Shown here piece by piece: positions 34,339 through 46,497 of a stretch of DNA of 64,000 nucleotides. How positions within the stretch are numbered: the first letter of the stretch is position 1; the number at the start of each line of letters is the position of its first letter. Source of the DNA: Cryptomeria japonica. Taxonomy: Eukaryota > Streptophyta > Pinopsida > Cupressales > Cupressaceae. The DNA is taken from NCBI RefSeq assembly GCF_030272615.1, contig NC_081414.1:816768396-816832395 (forward strand), in the 5' to 3' direction. The translations under genes and the position numbers were made by a program. The notes beneath the pieces were generated by a model, which was not told the DNA's origin, did no database searches, and saw only the letters and a program-made list of their open reading frames with translations.

Positions 34339-35949
34339 CTAAGTCTCTACTAGTGAGGGTATAACCCCAAGCTATTCTCTGAGATATTCAAAAGTTTCCT
34401 TAGGCAAAGGCTTAGTAAAGATATCTGCAATCTGCTCTTTAGTATTCACATAAACTAATCTCACTTCTTTTGCTTCAACATTCTCTTTTAGAAAATTATA
34501 TTTGATAGAAACATGTTGAGTTTTAGAGTGAAATACCGGATTCTTGGATATATCAATTGCTGCTGAATTATCACAATAAATGATTATAGGTTATTTGCAT
34601 TTTACCTTTATGTCCTTCAACATTTTCTTAATCCATAATACCTAAGTACAATTAGTTGTTGCTGCAACATATTTTGATTCTGCTGTTGATAATGATGTAC
34701 AACTTTGTTTCTTTCTCAACCATGAAATTAATCTACTACCAAGAAAGAATGCCCCACTGATGGTGCTCTTTCTGTCATCTACATCTCCTTACCAATTAGC
34801 ATTGGTGTATGCACATAAATAAAAGAATTCATCTTTAGGATACCATAAACCAAGATTTGTTGTACCTTGTAGATACCAGAAAATCATTTTCACTGCTGAT
34901 TCATGATTTTCTCTAGGATTACTCTAAAATCTTGAAACAATACACACTGCATTCATTATATCAGGTCTTGTTTGTGTCAAATACAATAAACCTCCAATCA
35001 TAGATTTGTATCTTGTTGGATTAACAGGAGCTGAATCATCCTTCAATGCCAATTTATCAGTTGTAGTCATAGGAGTACCTACCGGTTTAGAGTTTTCCAT
35101 ACCAAATTTCTTTAGCAGTTCCCAGTTTAGAGTTTTCCATACCAAATTTCTTTAGTAGTTCCTTCAAGTAGACATATGAAAATACCTTTATCAGTCTGTG
35201 AAATCTGCAATCCTAAAAAGAATTTTATCTCCCCAATCATAGACATTTCAAATTCTTCCTGCATCTTATTAGCAAAGTCTTTACACAATCCATCTTCTCC
35301 TCCAAAAATGATGGCATCAACAAAAACTTGAATAATAGGGATGCCTTCATTAGTCACTTGGAAATATAAGTTGTTGTCAGCATTACGTTTAGTGTAACCA
35401 AGCTTCAAAAGATATTTGTCCAATCTAGCATACCAAGCTCTAGGAGCTCTCTTAAAACCATATAAAGCTTTCCTTAATCTGTAAACCATATCTTTATCAT
35501 TTGTCAACGAAAATCCATTAGGTTGTTCAATGTAAACTTCCTCTTCAAGATCACCATTCAGAAATGCATATTTTACATCCATTTGATATACTTTATAGTT
35601 TTTGTGTGCTGCAAATGCAAGAAATAATCTGACTGCCTCAATTTTAGCTACCAGTGCAAAGGTTTCATTGTAATCAATTCCCTCTTTCTATGAATATCCT
35701 TTACACACTAATCTTGCTTTATTTCTGATTACCTTACCATCTTCATTAAGTTTATTTCTGAATACCCATTTAGTTCCAATTACATTTTTTTTTTTAGGCC
35801 GGGGAACCAATATCCATGTATTGTTCTTTTCAGTTTGTTCTAGTTCATCTTCCATAGCTTTAAACCAATGTTTATCTTCACATGCCTCAATAACAGATGC
35901 TGGTTCAATTTGATAAATTAAACATACCTCTTCATTTGCCAATCTTCCT
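34339..35949 (-). pseudogene. Copia2 reverse transcriptase and RNase H
   Basis: Recognisable parts are TWILVPRPKKKNVIGTKWVF, MDVKYAFLNGDLEEEVYIEQ, ALYGFKRAPRAWYARLDKYL and RYKSMIGGLLYLTQTRPDIM. The catalytic motif normally F-V-D-D-I reads FVDAIIF (about 35307-35327), so the second metal-binding Asp is Ala and the enzyme would be inactive. A 40-bp tandem duplication (35085-35164) then shifts the frame. RNase H can be followed only in pieces; the closing VNTKEQIADIFTKPLPKETF lies near 34370-34460, with the stop at 34339. Confidence 0.9.
35085..35164 (-). repeat. 40-bp tandem duplication in Copia2 RT
   Basis: The unit beginning GTTTAGAGTTTTCCATACCA occurs at 35085 and 35125 with one or two differences. 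Since 40 is not a multiple of three, it causes a frameshift. Confidence 0.9.
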
Positions 35950-37442
35950 CTTGTCATAACTCCTTGATACTTATTCTCAATTATCTGACTTTTAGGGTGA
36001 TTCAGTCTTACATACCTGGGTGTGTTCACTTGTTGTTGTTCTTTAGTCACTGTGGAATTCTCTGATGATGCCGGTGTGACTGGATCAACATTTTGTACCA
36101 GTGCACTTTGTATAGGTTCATTTGTGATCATCTCAACTGCCAGTTCAGAATCCATAGACCTTGAATTTCCTCTAAAGTGTTTATCTATCTTCACATTTGC
36201 ACTCTCAATGTTTTTTTGCAATCTTTTATTAAAACATATATATGCTTTTCTCTTAGATGAATAACCAATAAATATACCTTCATCACTTCTAGGATCAAAT
36301 TTGCCAATATACTCATCTCTCCTAATGTAACATTTGCTTCCAAATATTCTAAAGTATTTAAGAGTGGGAATATTACCAGACCACAATTCATAAGGTGTCT
36401 TACTGGTTTCACCTTTGACGTGAACTTTGTTGAAAGTGTAAATCACTGTATTCACTGCTTCTCTCCAATACACATGAGGTAGATTTGGTTCTGATAGCAT
36501 GCTTCTAGCTGCATCCAGAATAGTTATGTTCTTCCTTTCCATAACTCCAAATTGCTGAGGTGTCTGGGGTGTTGATAGTTGCCTTCTAATTCCATTCACT
36601 TCAGAAAATGTATTGAACTCCTTAGATGTAAATTCACCTCCTTGATCTCATCTTAAACATTTTATTTTCTGACCAGTTTCATTCTCTACCATTGCTTTGA
36701 ATAATTTGAATTTCCCAAAAGCTTCTGATTTCTCCCTAAGAAAAGTAACCCAACACATTCTAGAATAATCATCAATGATTAGCATCAAGTATCTATCTCC
36801 CTGTAGACTTCTTGTTCTTGTCGGACAACACAAGTCAGTATGAATTAAATCAAGAACATTATTGGATTTCTCATAAATACTCTTAAAAGTTGTTCTAACT
36901 TGGTTTCCCATTTGACATTCCTTACATACTGGATTAAGAGGTTTTACAATCTTAGGTAAATCCCTTACTGCCTTAGATGAACTAATCTTTACAATGCAAT
37001 CAAAATTCACATGACAGAGTCTTTTATGCCATAACCAACTTTCATCAATATGTGGAATCAAGCATGTCTTTTCATTGCTATTTAGATGAAAGATATTACC
37101 TCTAATCTAATTACCGATTGCAATCTCCAAACTAGTTCTATTCATGATTTTTCATTTACCATTCTTGAATTGTAACTGAAATCCCTTTTCAACTAATTGA
37201 CCAACACTCAAAATATTATGCTTCAAACCTTCAACATAATAAACATTGTCAATATTGTGCTTACCATAAAAAGATATAGTGCCTTTTCCTCTGATCAAAT
37301 AAGCTTTGTCATCCCCAAATCTTTCTAGACCTCCATTGTATTCCTGAAAAGATAAGAATTTACTTTTATCACCAATCATATGATGTGAACATCTAGAAAT
37401 TATAATCCATTGATTCTTTTCTTCAATTTTAGCTGCTAGGGC
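35950..37442 (-). pseudogene. Copia2 protease and integrase
   Basis: The protease loop reads WIIISRCSHHM: the catalytic Asp-Ser-Gly has become Ile-Ser-Arg. The downstream GGLERFGDDKAYLIRGKGTI and NILSVGQLVEKGF are standard copia. Integrase zinc residues are kept (WLWHKRLCHVNF, CKECQMGNQ). The core has the first Asp (HTDLCCP), a stop replacing the Ser before the second Asp (LR-stop-DQGGEF, about 36650) and the Glu in GVMERKN. Further stops lie near 37440, 37150 and 37107. Confidence 0.9.
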
Positions 37443-38528
37443 CTACTCTACCGGTGGAACAGTAGGTGCTAGTTGATCTTCTGTTATTGCAACAAAAGCC
37501 CATCCATTGTCTGTCGGTTCTTCATCAGAAACATTAGTAACTCCTTCATCAACATAGTAACATGATTTGTCTCTTTTCTTCTTAAATATGTATCTCTGAT
37601 ATTCAGGGTTAGGCTTATATGTTCTTTTAGCTTCTTCTCTTAATCTTGCATGTCTATCAGGACATCTAGATGCCATATGACCAACTTTATTGCAGTTAAA
37701 ACATTTAAATGGTGCTTTACCTTCATACTTACTTCCAATAGGACCTTTAGGCATTTTCCTTGCAAATAGTGCTTCAAGTTCTTCCAGTTCTTCATTTTCC
37801 TGATATCTTCAAGTTATCTTGCATAAAGTGCTTTCCAATTAGATTTATCAGATGATGATGATGATGCAGCATATGATGATGATTTGAAGGCTAAATCTAT
37901 CTTAATTGTAGCAATAGGACCAAATTCTTCAAGCTCAAATGCTGAAAGTTTTCCAACCAAGGTATCTCTAGATACTGAAGTATTAGGCATTGTTATGAAC
38001 TCATTAATAGCAGTTACTTTCATTTTGTATGTCGATGTCAATGCTCTCCAAACTTTAGAAACATTTTCATCTTCACTTAAGGAACCTCCACAACATTGTA
38101 TTCCCAAAACAATTTCATTAACCCTTTCCACAAGAAGCAAAAATTCTTTCATCTTCTTCCATTTTCAAATTTTCATACTTGACCCGGAAGCTTTCCAGAT
38201 TTGCAATTTTGACAGTGGTATCTCCTTCACAAAATGTCTCCAATTTATCCAAAATAGCTTTATCAGTAGATCAGTCTGATAATTCCATGATTTTCTAATT
38301 TGACGAGGTGCTCAAGAGTGCTTCTCTTGCTTTGCAATCATTCTCTTGATCCTTACCCAAAGTTGGTGGATTAGGTTAATTCGGTGTAGGACCAACATAG
38401 CCATTCTTTGTAACATCCCATATGTCTTTTCCAATCCAATTTAGATGTGTCTCCATTCTGATCCTCCATATACCATAGTTAGTTCCATGAAGTTTCAAAG
38501 TGTCCTTCCTGAAAAATTTAGTTGCCAT
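37443..38528 (-). pseudogene. Copia2 gag
   Basis: The likely start is the ATG at 38528, shortly after the primer site: MATKFFRKDTLKLHGTNYG then WRIRMETHL, a DUF4219/UBN2-type N-terminus. The zinc knuckle CFNCNKVGHMASRC is at about 37665-37710. Stops and frame breaks near 38378, 38295, 38270 and 38120 prevent full translation. Confidence 0.87.
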
Positions 38529-38585
38529 AGAATCTCCTCAAGTTGTTAAACTTCTGCAAAAAGAGGACTAGGCTCTGATACCAAT

Positions 38586-39660
38586 TGTTAGGACCCAGAG
38601 GCAATTGAGAGGGGGGGTGGGGGTGAATCAGTTGTCTATTAATTTCAACCCAAATATAACTTAATCAAACTTGATACTTAATACTGGTAAACCCAATTTA
38701 ATGATGGTTAACAGATTAACAGTTAATATCAATACCGGTGAAACTTAATGCATGAAATAGAAAGAGAAACAACATCCACAACATATAACACATAGATTTG
38801 TATGTGGAAACCCTATAAGGGGAAAAACCATGGTGGGAAACCTCACCCACAATTAGATGATACTACTATAGATGGTATGTGTGTACAAATGGGGTCTGCA
38901 TAGGTAGAGAAGCCAATCGCCTAGAGCTCACTGCTCAATCACAAAATAGGAGTCACACTGACTACAATTGGATGATTAAATCCAATGATAATGTACTGCT
39001 CAAAGTAGCATATCCAATGCTGGATTTAGTACTGGTTAGGCTCTAATAGTGACCTTCTCTATGGTCTGCTCATATGATCTTCTATATTCGCACATACCAT
39101 GTTACAATACCATAACCATATACCTTATACCTATTACCTCTCTTGCATCATCTCACAAATGAGATCTTACATATATACCAAAAGCTAAGACCAAATGTGT
39201 AGGTCGACTAATTAACAATATTATAATAAGATCAATTAAAAGAAGTCAAGATGTCATCTCAATACAATTAGAATAATATCCAATTGATTAAATCATCTCC
39301 ATAACGTGTCGTGCTGATCTGGAATAGATAATGCATGTCGGTCCATAACCTAGACCAATTTGTCGGTAACAACAAATATGTCATCCCGATTAGATCAATA
39401 ACCAAAATACCAAAACCAAGTGTCCAAAACATTTCTTCGACATAACCAAGTGATCTCCAGATGATAACAAGTCATCCTCAGTGCCGATGAACAATTTAAC
39501 CTGTTGGTGAACCAAATACTAGTGACTGTGCATGAGTCACTAAACTTGTTGGTGAACATAATGTGCCAGTTCAATATAATCAAAGATCTTCAAAAGGTTA
39601 AGTGTTGATATGTGTTGACATCAATGACAAAACCAATGCAACACATCCATAATACCAACA
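38586..39660 (-). repeat. Copia2 5' LTR
   Basis: This 1075-bp LTR matches 32886-33961 (1076 bp). On the - strand it ends CCTAACA, two bases before the primer site. Confidence 0.93.
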
Positions 39661-42600
39661 AAAAATTCTCTGAGAAGAGGGACCCAAATCTTTGCCATAT
39701 CCTTCATATATTGCTGAAAAATTTCAATCTTCAGCTCCAAAATTCACACATAGGACTGCAAGTTTTCACAACTATCCCCTCCTAAAAGGTCTTCCTCCAT
39801 TATTGTCTCTTCCCCTAATCACGATAATTTATTCAAAATTCAGAATTTCTTATTAAAAGTGCATAGCTTTCGTTCCCACTTCATAGAACAAGAAGCTAAA
39901 GCTCCACCTACCTGTACTGCCCTCTGATATATCCTCATAGTATGTTGTAGAAATAATCTAATCTTAGCTGCATTTACTTGGGTCCATGATTTGGTTGCAA
40001 CGACCACCCGTCTCACCCCCACTAGTGCCTCCACTTCTCCTTCTGGTAGTGATGAGGTTGAAGCTAGGTCATTGGCACCACAAGAGTCTAGAGGTTTTCT
40101 CATTTCAATCAGGAGCTGCTTGTATTGCCCTAGTTATGCTTTGAGATCCATGTTTGAAGTATGCTCTTTTCCAATATGCCCCCTGACAACACTTGTGGCT
40201 AGCTCCAAAGTATCTAGCTCTCCCCACTTGGTTTTTTTACCCAAATTTACCTGGGATATTTGATACTTGGGGGAAGCTTGTCCCTCATCTTGGAGTGGAA
40301 CTACCACATCTGCAATCACTTCACCAGAGCCCATTTTTGATAAATGATGAACGGTTTTTTGCTTCTTACCCTTTGGTGGCTCCTTGGTGATTACTTGTTG
40401 CAAAGTGACCTTGGGAAGCCCTGCTTTTCTCTTTTTCTTCTCAAAAGTGAACTCAAGCCATTGTGGTATATCTTCATCCTTGTCACCTGGATGTGACACT
40501 ATATCTCTAGTTATAACATGGACCTCCGCTTGCTCCTCTGCTTCATCTCTTACGTCTGTCTATGTTTGCTCGGGATCTTAAGGTGAGGTAACTTGGTGGG
40601 CTAGATTGATTTGGAGAGGTTGTTGCTTATGTAACTCTCCCAATTTTCCACTGACCTCTTCATTGAATGTCATCTCTTCCTCACCTGCATCTATTTCACC
40701 TTGCTCGACTGCTATATCCTTGAGGAGGTCCTCTTGATCTTGAGGGGTTAGAACTAGTCTTTCATTCAATAGGTCCTCTGCCTCATCCCCTTCTTTCTTG
40801 CCTTCTAGCGGTTGATGTTGCTCAAGATCCTCTTCTTCCTAATCTGAATTAGATTTAATGTTCCTAACTTTTATTTCTTCGGTGGTAGACCTGAAGCCTT
40901 GCACTCTAGGTTGCCCTGCGGGTATATTAAATGGTGGTGGTGCAGGGGCGTTGGTAACTAGATCCTGTGTGGCATTTATTGAAGTTGGTTGAGTAGGTAT
41001 ATCTTTAGTAATTTCTATTTCTTCTTCCTTCTCTTGGGTACCCTCTCTTGCAGTTTGCCCTATAGATGTCCTTGGTGGGAGGACTTTAGCCAGTGGTACT
41101 ACTCCTAATCCATCGGTCACTCCAAGGTCTGTTGCCTTCTTCAACAAATCAGACTCCATCTTCTCTTGGAGTTACTTCAACAAGTTCTAAGTGCTTTCTT
41201 GAGGTTTCTCCCCCCCATCAGGGTCGGTGGACATATTTTGTCTTGAGCTTGACCTTGTCTTCCGAGCATACTCCTTGTAACCCCTTGATTGGGGTACCCC
41301 TGAAGTGGATTCCTTTTGTTTCTCCTTTGAGGCACTTGGCCTTACCCTCTAGCTTAGCCATTGCTTGGTCCTATTGATGACCACTTGAGAAACCTTTTCA
41401 ATATTCACATCTTCATTTGCGGACCGCCTTATTGGGGAGAGGGGCTTCTTATCAAATTCTAATCCTTTATAAGCCGCATCGAGTAGGTCTCCATCGCCCC
41501 TGAGGTCTTTAGGGAGATTGGTCTCAATTTTGAAATCTCTTATCTGTGGCACATATAACCTGTTATAGTTCTTCTCTCTGCCCTCAAAACTATCCTAGAG
41601 GTTGGCCCATAAATCCTCTAGTCTCAGCCCATGTCCCTCATATGCCTTAGGCATAGCTTGTTTGATATTCCCGTAGGGATCATAAAACTCCCTAGCATAA
41701 TCATACTCTTTCATGTTCAAATCTTGAAGCTCTTGCTCTGCTAGATTTGCAACCTGTATCTTAAAACATGAGAAGTATCCAAAAGATACTAAAAAATCAA
41801 TGCCTGTTTTATATTTTGAAGATAAGAGAGATTGGAGGCCCAATAGTTGCCTTACATATTCCAATAAGATTACTATATCATTGCAGTATCTGGGAAGCAA
41901 CATTGGGTTCCCTGTGAATTCGCTGACCCTAATGTAAGTAGAGCAGGGGTTCTGGATAAACCAACATGCCCATTCTTGGATAATAGCCATGGCCATCGGG
42001 CTAATCCAGTATCCTATGTCTCCTGTCAATTTAATTATTACTAAAAAAATGAAAGAATCATTAATTCTTTTGAAATAAGCCTTTGCATTGGCTAGGGGGA
42101 GTTGGGAATAATATTCCCATACCTTCTTCTATCCTTCCTCATCCCCTAGTTGACCCTCTACTTGTAGTCCCAGAAACTTTCTAGCTCTGGCAGCCACCCA
42201 GATGACATAAGATGTGAAAAAGAAATTTTGAGTCTCATGGACTTCCTTCATTTGTTTACAAATGTTGTTAGAGAGGATCTGCGACCAATCAAAATATCAT
42301 TTTCCAATTAGGATGGTGGTCATAAACTGGAACATCCATGGATGGAAATTCTTACAATCAGGCTTGCCAAAGGGCATGCTCAACATAATAATCAAGTCTC
42401 TTTGAGGCTCCTTGAATTCCACTCTCAGGATCTTTGTTGCCTTGAGACATGTTTTCCTTTCTTCTTCTAGCCAGTTTTCATTCATGTGCCTTTTATTTTG
42501 TGCAACTTTGTCATTCCATGCCTTCAAGGCCTCCTCTTCAGTTGAGAGGAATATCTCTTCTCTGGTTGGGATACCAAACATGGATCCCAACATGTCTAGA

Positions 42601-42944
42601 GACAAGTCTATAATTTTCCTTCCCTGTGCATCAGTGCATTTTCTAGTGTCCGGGTTGTAGAACTGAGCAATTGTCATTATAAATTTTGGTGCTTGCACTA
42701 ATTGTGAAAAAATAGTTGTCTCCACTAAGCCTGATCTTTTGATTCTCTTGTGTAGGGCCTCTAGTTTGGGCTTATTTAACTGGGTTCTGATATCTTCAAT
42801 TTCAATATGGCCAATCTCTGTGTCGATAACCCATTTGACTTGATCATCCAACTTTGAAGAGTAGACTTGTCCTTGATAGTGATGTTTCATGATAGCAGGA
42901 AGTATGTCAATATCTTTGCTTCTTTTGCTAGAAGATGAGTCCAT
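39661..42944 (-). pseudogene. X ORF, main part (unknown protein)
   Basis: From the ATG at 42944 (MDSSSSKRSKDIDILPAIMK) one frame runs 1094 codons without a frameshift, broken only by about nine in-frame stops (for example near 42297, 42030, 41595, 41349, 41160, 40839 and 40500). The N-terminal ~450 codons look globular (KIIDLSLDMLGSMFGIPTRE near codon 119, YWISPMAMAIIQEWACWFIQ). The remainder is Lys/Glu/Pro-rich and probably disordered or helical. There is no RT, protease or integrase motif. The position of MFGIP recalls VTGLP in element E and VTGMP in the LINE. I do not recognise the family; a plant-mobile-domain-like protein is one possibility. Confidence 0.7.
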
Positions 42945-44427
42945 CTAAGTACCTGAACCTATGAGAAGAAAACAAGGATCAATTATTTACAAAAAAACAT
43001 AAAAAGTTCCTTCACTCCGGGACTTCGGGCTTCTAGAGTAGGGAGTTTTTTTTCCTTTTTAAAATGAGGTCCGAAACTCTTGGGTTCTAGGGTAGGTACT
43101 CATGTATGTTGTCTAGAACTCTGGGGTTCTAGGGTTCTGGGTTGGGTGGATAGCACTTAATTCGGGAACTCTGGGGTTTTGGGGTAAGGAAGTTCAAGCT
43201 CATCTTGGGATCCCATGGTCCTGAACTAAATAACCAATAGGAGCTTAGAAAAAATATTCGTAAAAGATAGACCTCAGAACTTCGGGGTTCCAGGGTCAGT
43301 GATAGGGCCTCCTGGTAAAGAAATAATCCAAAACTCTGAGACTCCATGATTTTGGGGTTAATGATAGACAAGTTTCAACAAGATCCCGAAACTCTAGAGT
43401 TCCGGGGTAGGGAAGAGCAAACCACCTCGGAACTCCAGGGTAGGTAAATTAGGGCATGCGGGAAACGCAAAAGACACAAAAAATAAAAATAAAAGAAAAC
43501 AAACAAACAAAAACAACAAAAATGACAAAGAAAGAAAATCTAACCTACAAATGACCAAAAGGGCAAGAAAAATCACCTACTTGGTGGACCAAAATGCCCT
43601 AGAATGCAAAAGAAAGCTCGACAGTTTGGAGGCTCGCGCTTAGGAGGAAAGGAAGAAGGAGCTCTGAAAGCATAAATGGATTTTAAAAATTCATCATTCC
43701 TATTTATACCCCCTCCCAAAACCTGTCCGTATGAGTAATTTAAATAGGACCTCGGGACTCTAGGGTCTCAAGGTTCTGAGCTCAGCAAACAAAACATCAA
43801 AGAAAACATCCTACACCAGGACTTCGAGGGTCTTGGGTTCTGGGGTAGGAAGGAAAAAAAACCAAGATCCACTTTGGGACTCTGAGACTCTAGAGTTTTG
43901 GGGTGGATCAGACACACATACCTCGGGACTCTGGGACTTCGAAGTTCCGAGGTAAAGAGCTCACACACATACCTCAAGACTCTGGGAGTCCAGAGTTCCA
44001 AGGTAAAGGACTCAAACACACATAAGACAGATACCTTAGGACTCCAAAATTCTGGAGTTCCGAGGTAAAGAAAAAGCAAACAAAAGACACACCTTGAGAC
44101 TCCAGAATCTCGAAGTTCTGAGGTAAAGAACAAGCAAACAAAAGACACACCTCGGGACTCTGGAATCCTAAAGTTCTGAGGTAAAGAACAAATAATTAAA
44201 CAAAAGACACAAAGAAGGAGACCAATCTCAGGACTTCAGGGGTTCGAAGTTTCGAGGTTAGTGAAAGAAAAAGAACAAAAGAGAGACCTCGGGACTCCAG
44301 ATTTCCGAGGTAAGGAAAAAAAAAGAAAAAAAAAGGAAAAGAACAAAGAAAAAGTGAGCAAAAATAGGGGACCCATATTGTAACACAAGGAAACTAATGG
44401 GGATTGGATATGCAAGGCATAATAGGA
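42945..44427 (-). repeat. X leader with ~18 degenerate hairpin repeats
   Basis: From about 43010 to 44320 a unit with core GGACTCTGGAGTTCCGAGGT recurs, spaced roughly 55-75 bp in the clearest part (43921, 43973, 44033, 44093, 44152, 44226, 44286). Many units can fold on themselves, such as CCTCGG...CCGAGG at 44279-44301. An open frame on the - strand (43768-44148) repeats peptides like YVCELFTSELRSPRVPRYVC. I regard it as a by-product of the array. Confidence 0.75.
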
Positions 44428-44881
44428 ACCCTAGTTTCTTGTTCATCACGTCTTTTCAGTCGTCATCCTCTATTAATTTACCATGTTTTGAGTTGTCGTA
44501 AATTTTTGCTCTTACTTATAGTCAATAATTTTGTGAAATGATTAATATTTTACCCCCCCTCTTAGTATTTGGGATGTGGTTGATTAATTAACTAATAAGT
44601 TAGAATTGGTGGTAATTTAATATTTAAATTATTTAATTAATTTGAAAGGAGTAATTGTGTTTTTAAATATTAATTAATTATAATTAATTATAGTTTCTTC
44701 ATTTGGCTTGTTTAATTAATACAAACACATACCTTCCTGTATAAATCATATTTAAGAATGTCGTTTGTGTGTTTTTAACCTTCCTCCAAATTCACTAAAT
44801 TAATTCTTGTTGTATGCAGTTTTTGGAACTATGGGTTTAATGTTATATTGCAGTGCATAATGATGGGGGCCCATGGGGACA

Positions 44882-44948
44882 CCACCCATGGTATGGGTGG
44901 CTCAACCCAGAGAGAGGCTTACCCCTTGTTGTGGGGAGCCATCCCCAC
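44882..44948. repeat. Two GC-rich hairpins
   Basis: CCACCCAT-GGT-ATGGGTGG (44882-44900) and GTGGGGA-GCCA-TCCCCAC (44931-44948) are perfect inverted repeats in an otherwise A/T-rich LTR. Confidence 0.9.
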
Positions 44949-45110
44949 TACCGTAGGGTGGGGACTTCCGCTCAACACCCCTTTCCCCATTGTTCGCTGT
45001 TGTGAAACAACACACACATTGTCGTTGATAATCACTGCATTATATGCGATGCTCAAATTAATAATATATTCTTCCATTATGTCTTACGACTTGTCGTTTC
45101 AATTTATGTG

Positions 45111-45223
45111 ATATATATATATATATATATATAGTTTGGGATGCACACGGTTTAATAATGTTCAGTCTTGGGGTTATGAAATTAGACATATTGATCTGGT
45201 TTATTTCTTTTAATGATATCATA

Positions 45224-45262
<39 letters not shown>
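45111..45262. repeat. AT microsatellites
   Basis: (AT)n tracts occupy about 45111-45133 and 45226-45262, separated by ordinary sequence. Confidence 0.95.
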
Positions 45263-45265
<3 letters not shown>

Positions 45266-46435
45266 TAATTGGTTCGTAAGTTCTAATTTTTTTTCCTTGT
45301 GGATATTGTTTTAATCATGATTGCAAAATGGTATTAACATATGACATTTTCGCTATTAGATGAGAATGAACTGATTGTCTTATCAATCAAATGAATTTGT
45401 ATTAGATTAAACAGAATAATTAATGTATTGAATTTGGTTAAAATTTTATTGCAGTTAAGTTTGGATTCAGAGAATAGATTGTATAATATTGATTGGTAAA
45501 TTGAAATAATGGATAGTTAGTTTGAGTTAATAATGGTATAGATGTTAATTGATCTCTTTGGTGTTGATGTGTGATTGTATTCTTAATGCTTAGTTTCATG
45601 ACAACATGGTATTGTCTTGCTCTGGTCTATCATTGAGGGGTGCTCAATTATGTTGAGTCGATAGGATAAGACGCCATTGAGTCTTCCTTGCGTGTGATTT
45701 CTCCTTGTTTTGATATGTTGAGAGATTGCTATGTGTGTGAGACCCTGTTCCTGTTGCCTTGAACCAACTTGATAGTTATCATTTTCTAGCAAGTGGGCTA
45801 AGTCTTGCTAAGGTTGGAGTCTTGTCACTTTGTGTCTTGGATATCATGGCCTTGAGATTTTTTTGAATCCTAGGTGCAAGTAGGGGGAGTGGCTTCTATT
45901 GGGGGCCAAGACCCAAAGTGATTGCTAGGGTAACCCAATGAAAGTTTTGTAATTAAGTGATAACCTAATTAATGAACTTGGGTGGATAGTTACATCACAT
46001 TAATCAAGATAATTATCTGATGCTTCCTTGCCCGCAAACACTTGTATAGGTTTGGGGTAAGTGGAGAAGGGCCTCGAATGGCTTCCACCAACCTTGTCTC
46101 CTCGAAAGGTTGGTGTGGTCCACTAGTGTATGTATGGGAGTCGAGGGTCAAAAGAGGTCACCAGGGTAACCCTGGATGGGGGCCAAGACCTAGTGAAGAT
46201 CTACCAGGGTAACCCATAACATCCTAGTGATGACACTCTTATGTTACAACCTAGTGGTAACCCGTATCTTTTCCTTTTGTGTATCGTTGAGTTCCCGTAA
46301 GTGGTTGGCTTTCTCATGCTTGTTTCCTTTGTTATGTGTACTAGCCTCTAGAGTGTTGTTGTTATTCATGTGCTTCTATGGTTTTCTCTTGTGAGCCTCT
46401 CACATGCAAAGTTTAATTGTTTCCTTGATGGTATG

Positions 46436-46453
46436 AATATGTGTTTCTCCATT
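46436..46453. repeat. LINE target-site duplication (left copy)
   Basis: AATATGTGTTTCTCCATT is identical to 53521-53538, 18 of 18. Confidence 0.9.
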
Positions 46454-46497
46454 TTTTATTAAGGTAAAAGTAGGTTTTTAAGGGGCCCCAAAACCCT

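Larger units (their letters stand above)
32886..39660 (-). mobile_element. Ty1/copia element Copia2
   Basis: LTRs are 38586-39660 (5' in element sense) and 32886-33961 (3'). Between them on the - strand are a primer site (TGGTATCAGAGCC at 38572-38584), gag, protease, integrase, RT and RNase H, then polypurine tract. Flanks AAAAT and AAAAA fit a 5-bp target duplication with one mutation; removing the element restores the X reading frame. Protease and RT active sites and an integrase-core codon are damaged, so it is dead. Confidence 0.93.
30070..44427 (-). mobile_element. Element X, unclassified, carrying a long non-pol ORF
   Basis: Comparison with the unbroken right LTR (around 62815) shows foreign sequence from 30070 to 44427, flanked by TAGGAACC on both sides, a possible 8-bp target duplication. 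Inside, on the - strand, are a hairpin-array leader (42945-44427) and a single former ORF of about 1200 codons (42944 to 31115), then 1 kb without coding. I see no LTR pair, terminal inverted repeat, poly(A) end, RT or transposase. It may be a non-autonomous element of unknown type or one that lost its ends. Two later insertions sit inside the ORF. Confidence 0.6.
44428..46453 (+). repeat. Element C 5' LTR, part 2
   Basis: CTAGTTTCTTGTTCATCACG resumes the C LTR and matches 62819 onwards to about 44715 (ATTTGGCTTGTTTAATT against 63080). Beyond that point I cannot align it with the right LTR, so the two copies differ structurally. It holds GC-rich hairpins (44882-44948) and two AT microsatellites. 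No gene is seen. Confidence 0.65.

Noticed and set aside
43768-44148. 126-codon frame with repeated peptide, possibly a repeat protein
   Set aside because: The peptide repeat follows the DNA hairpin array and unit lengths vary without keeping the frame elsewhere.
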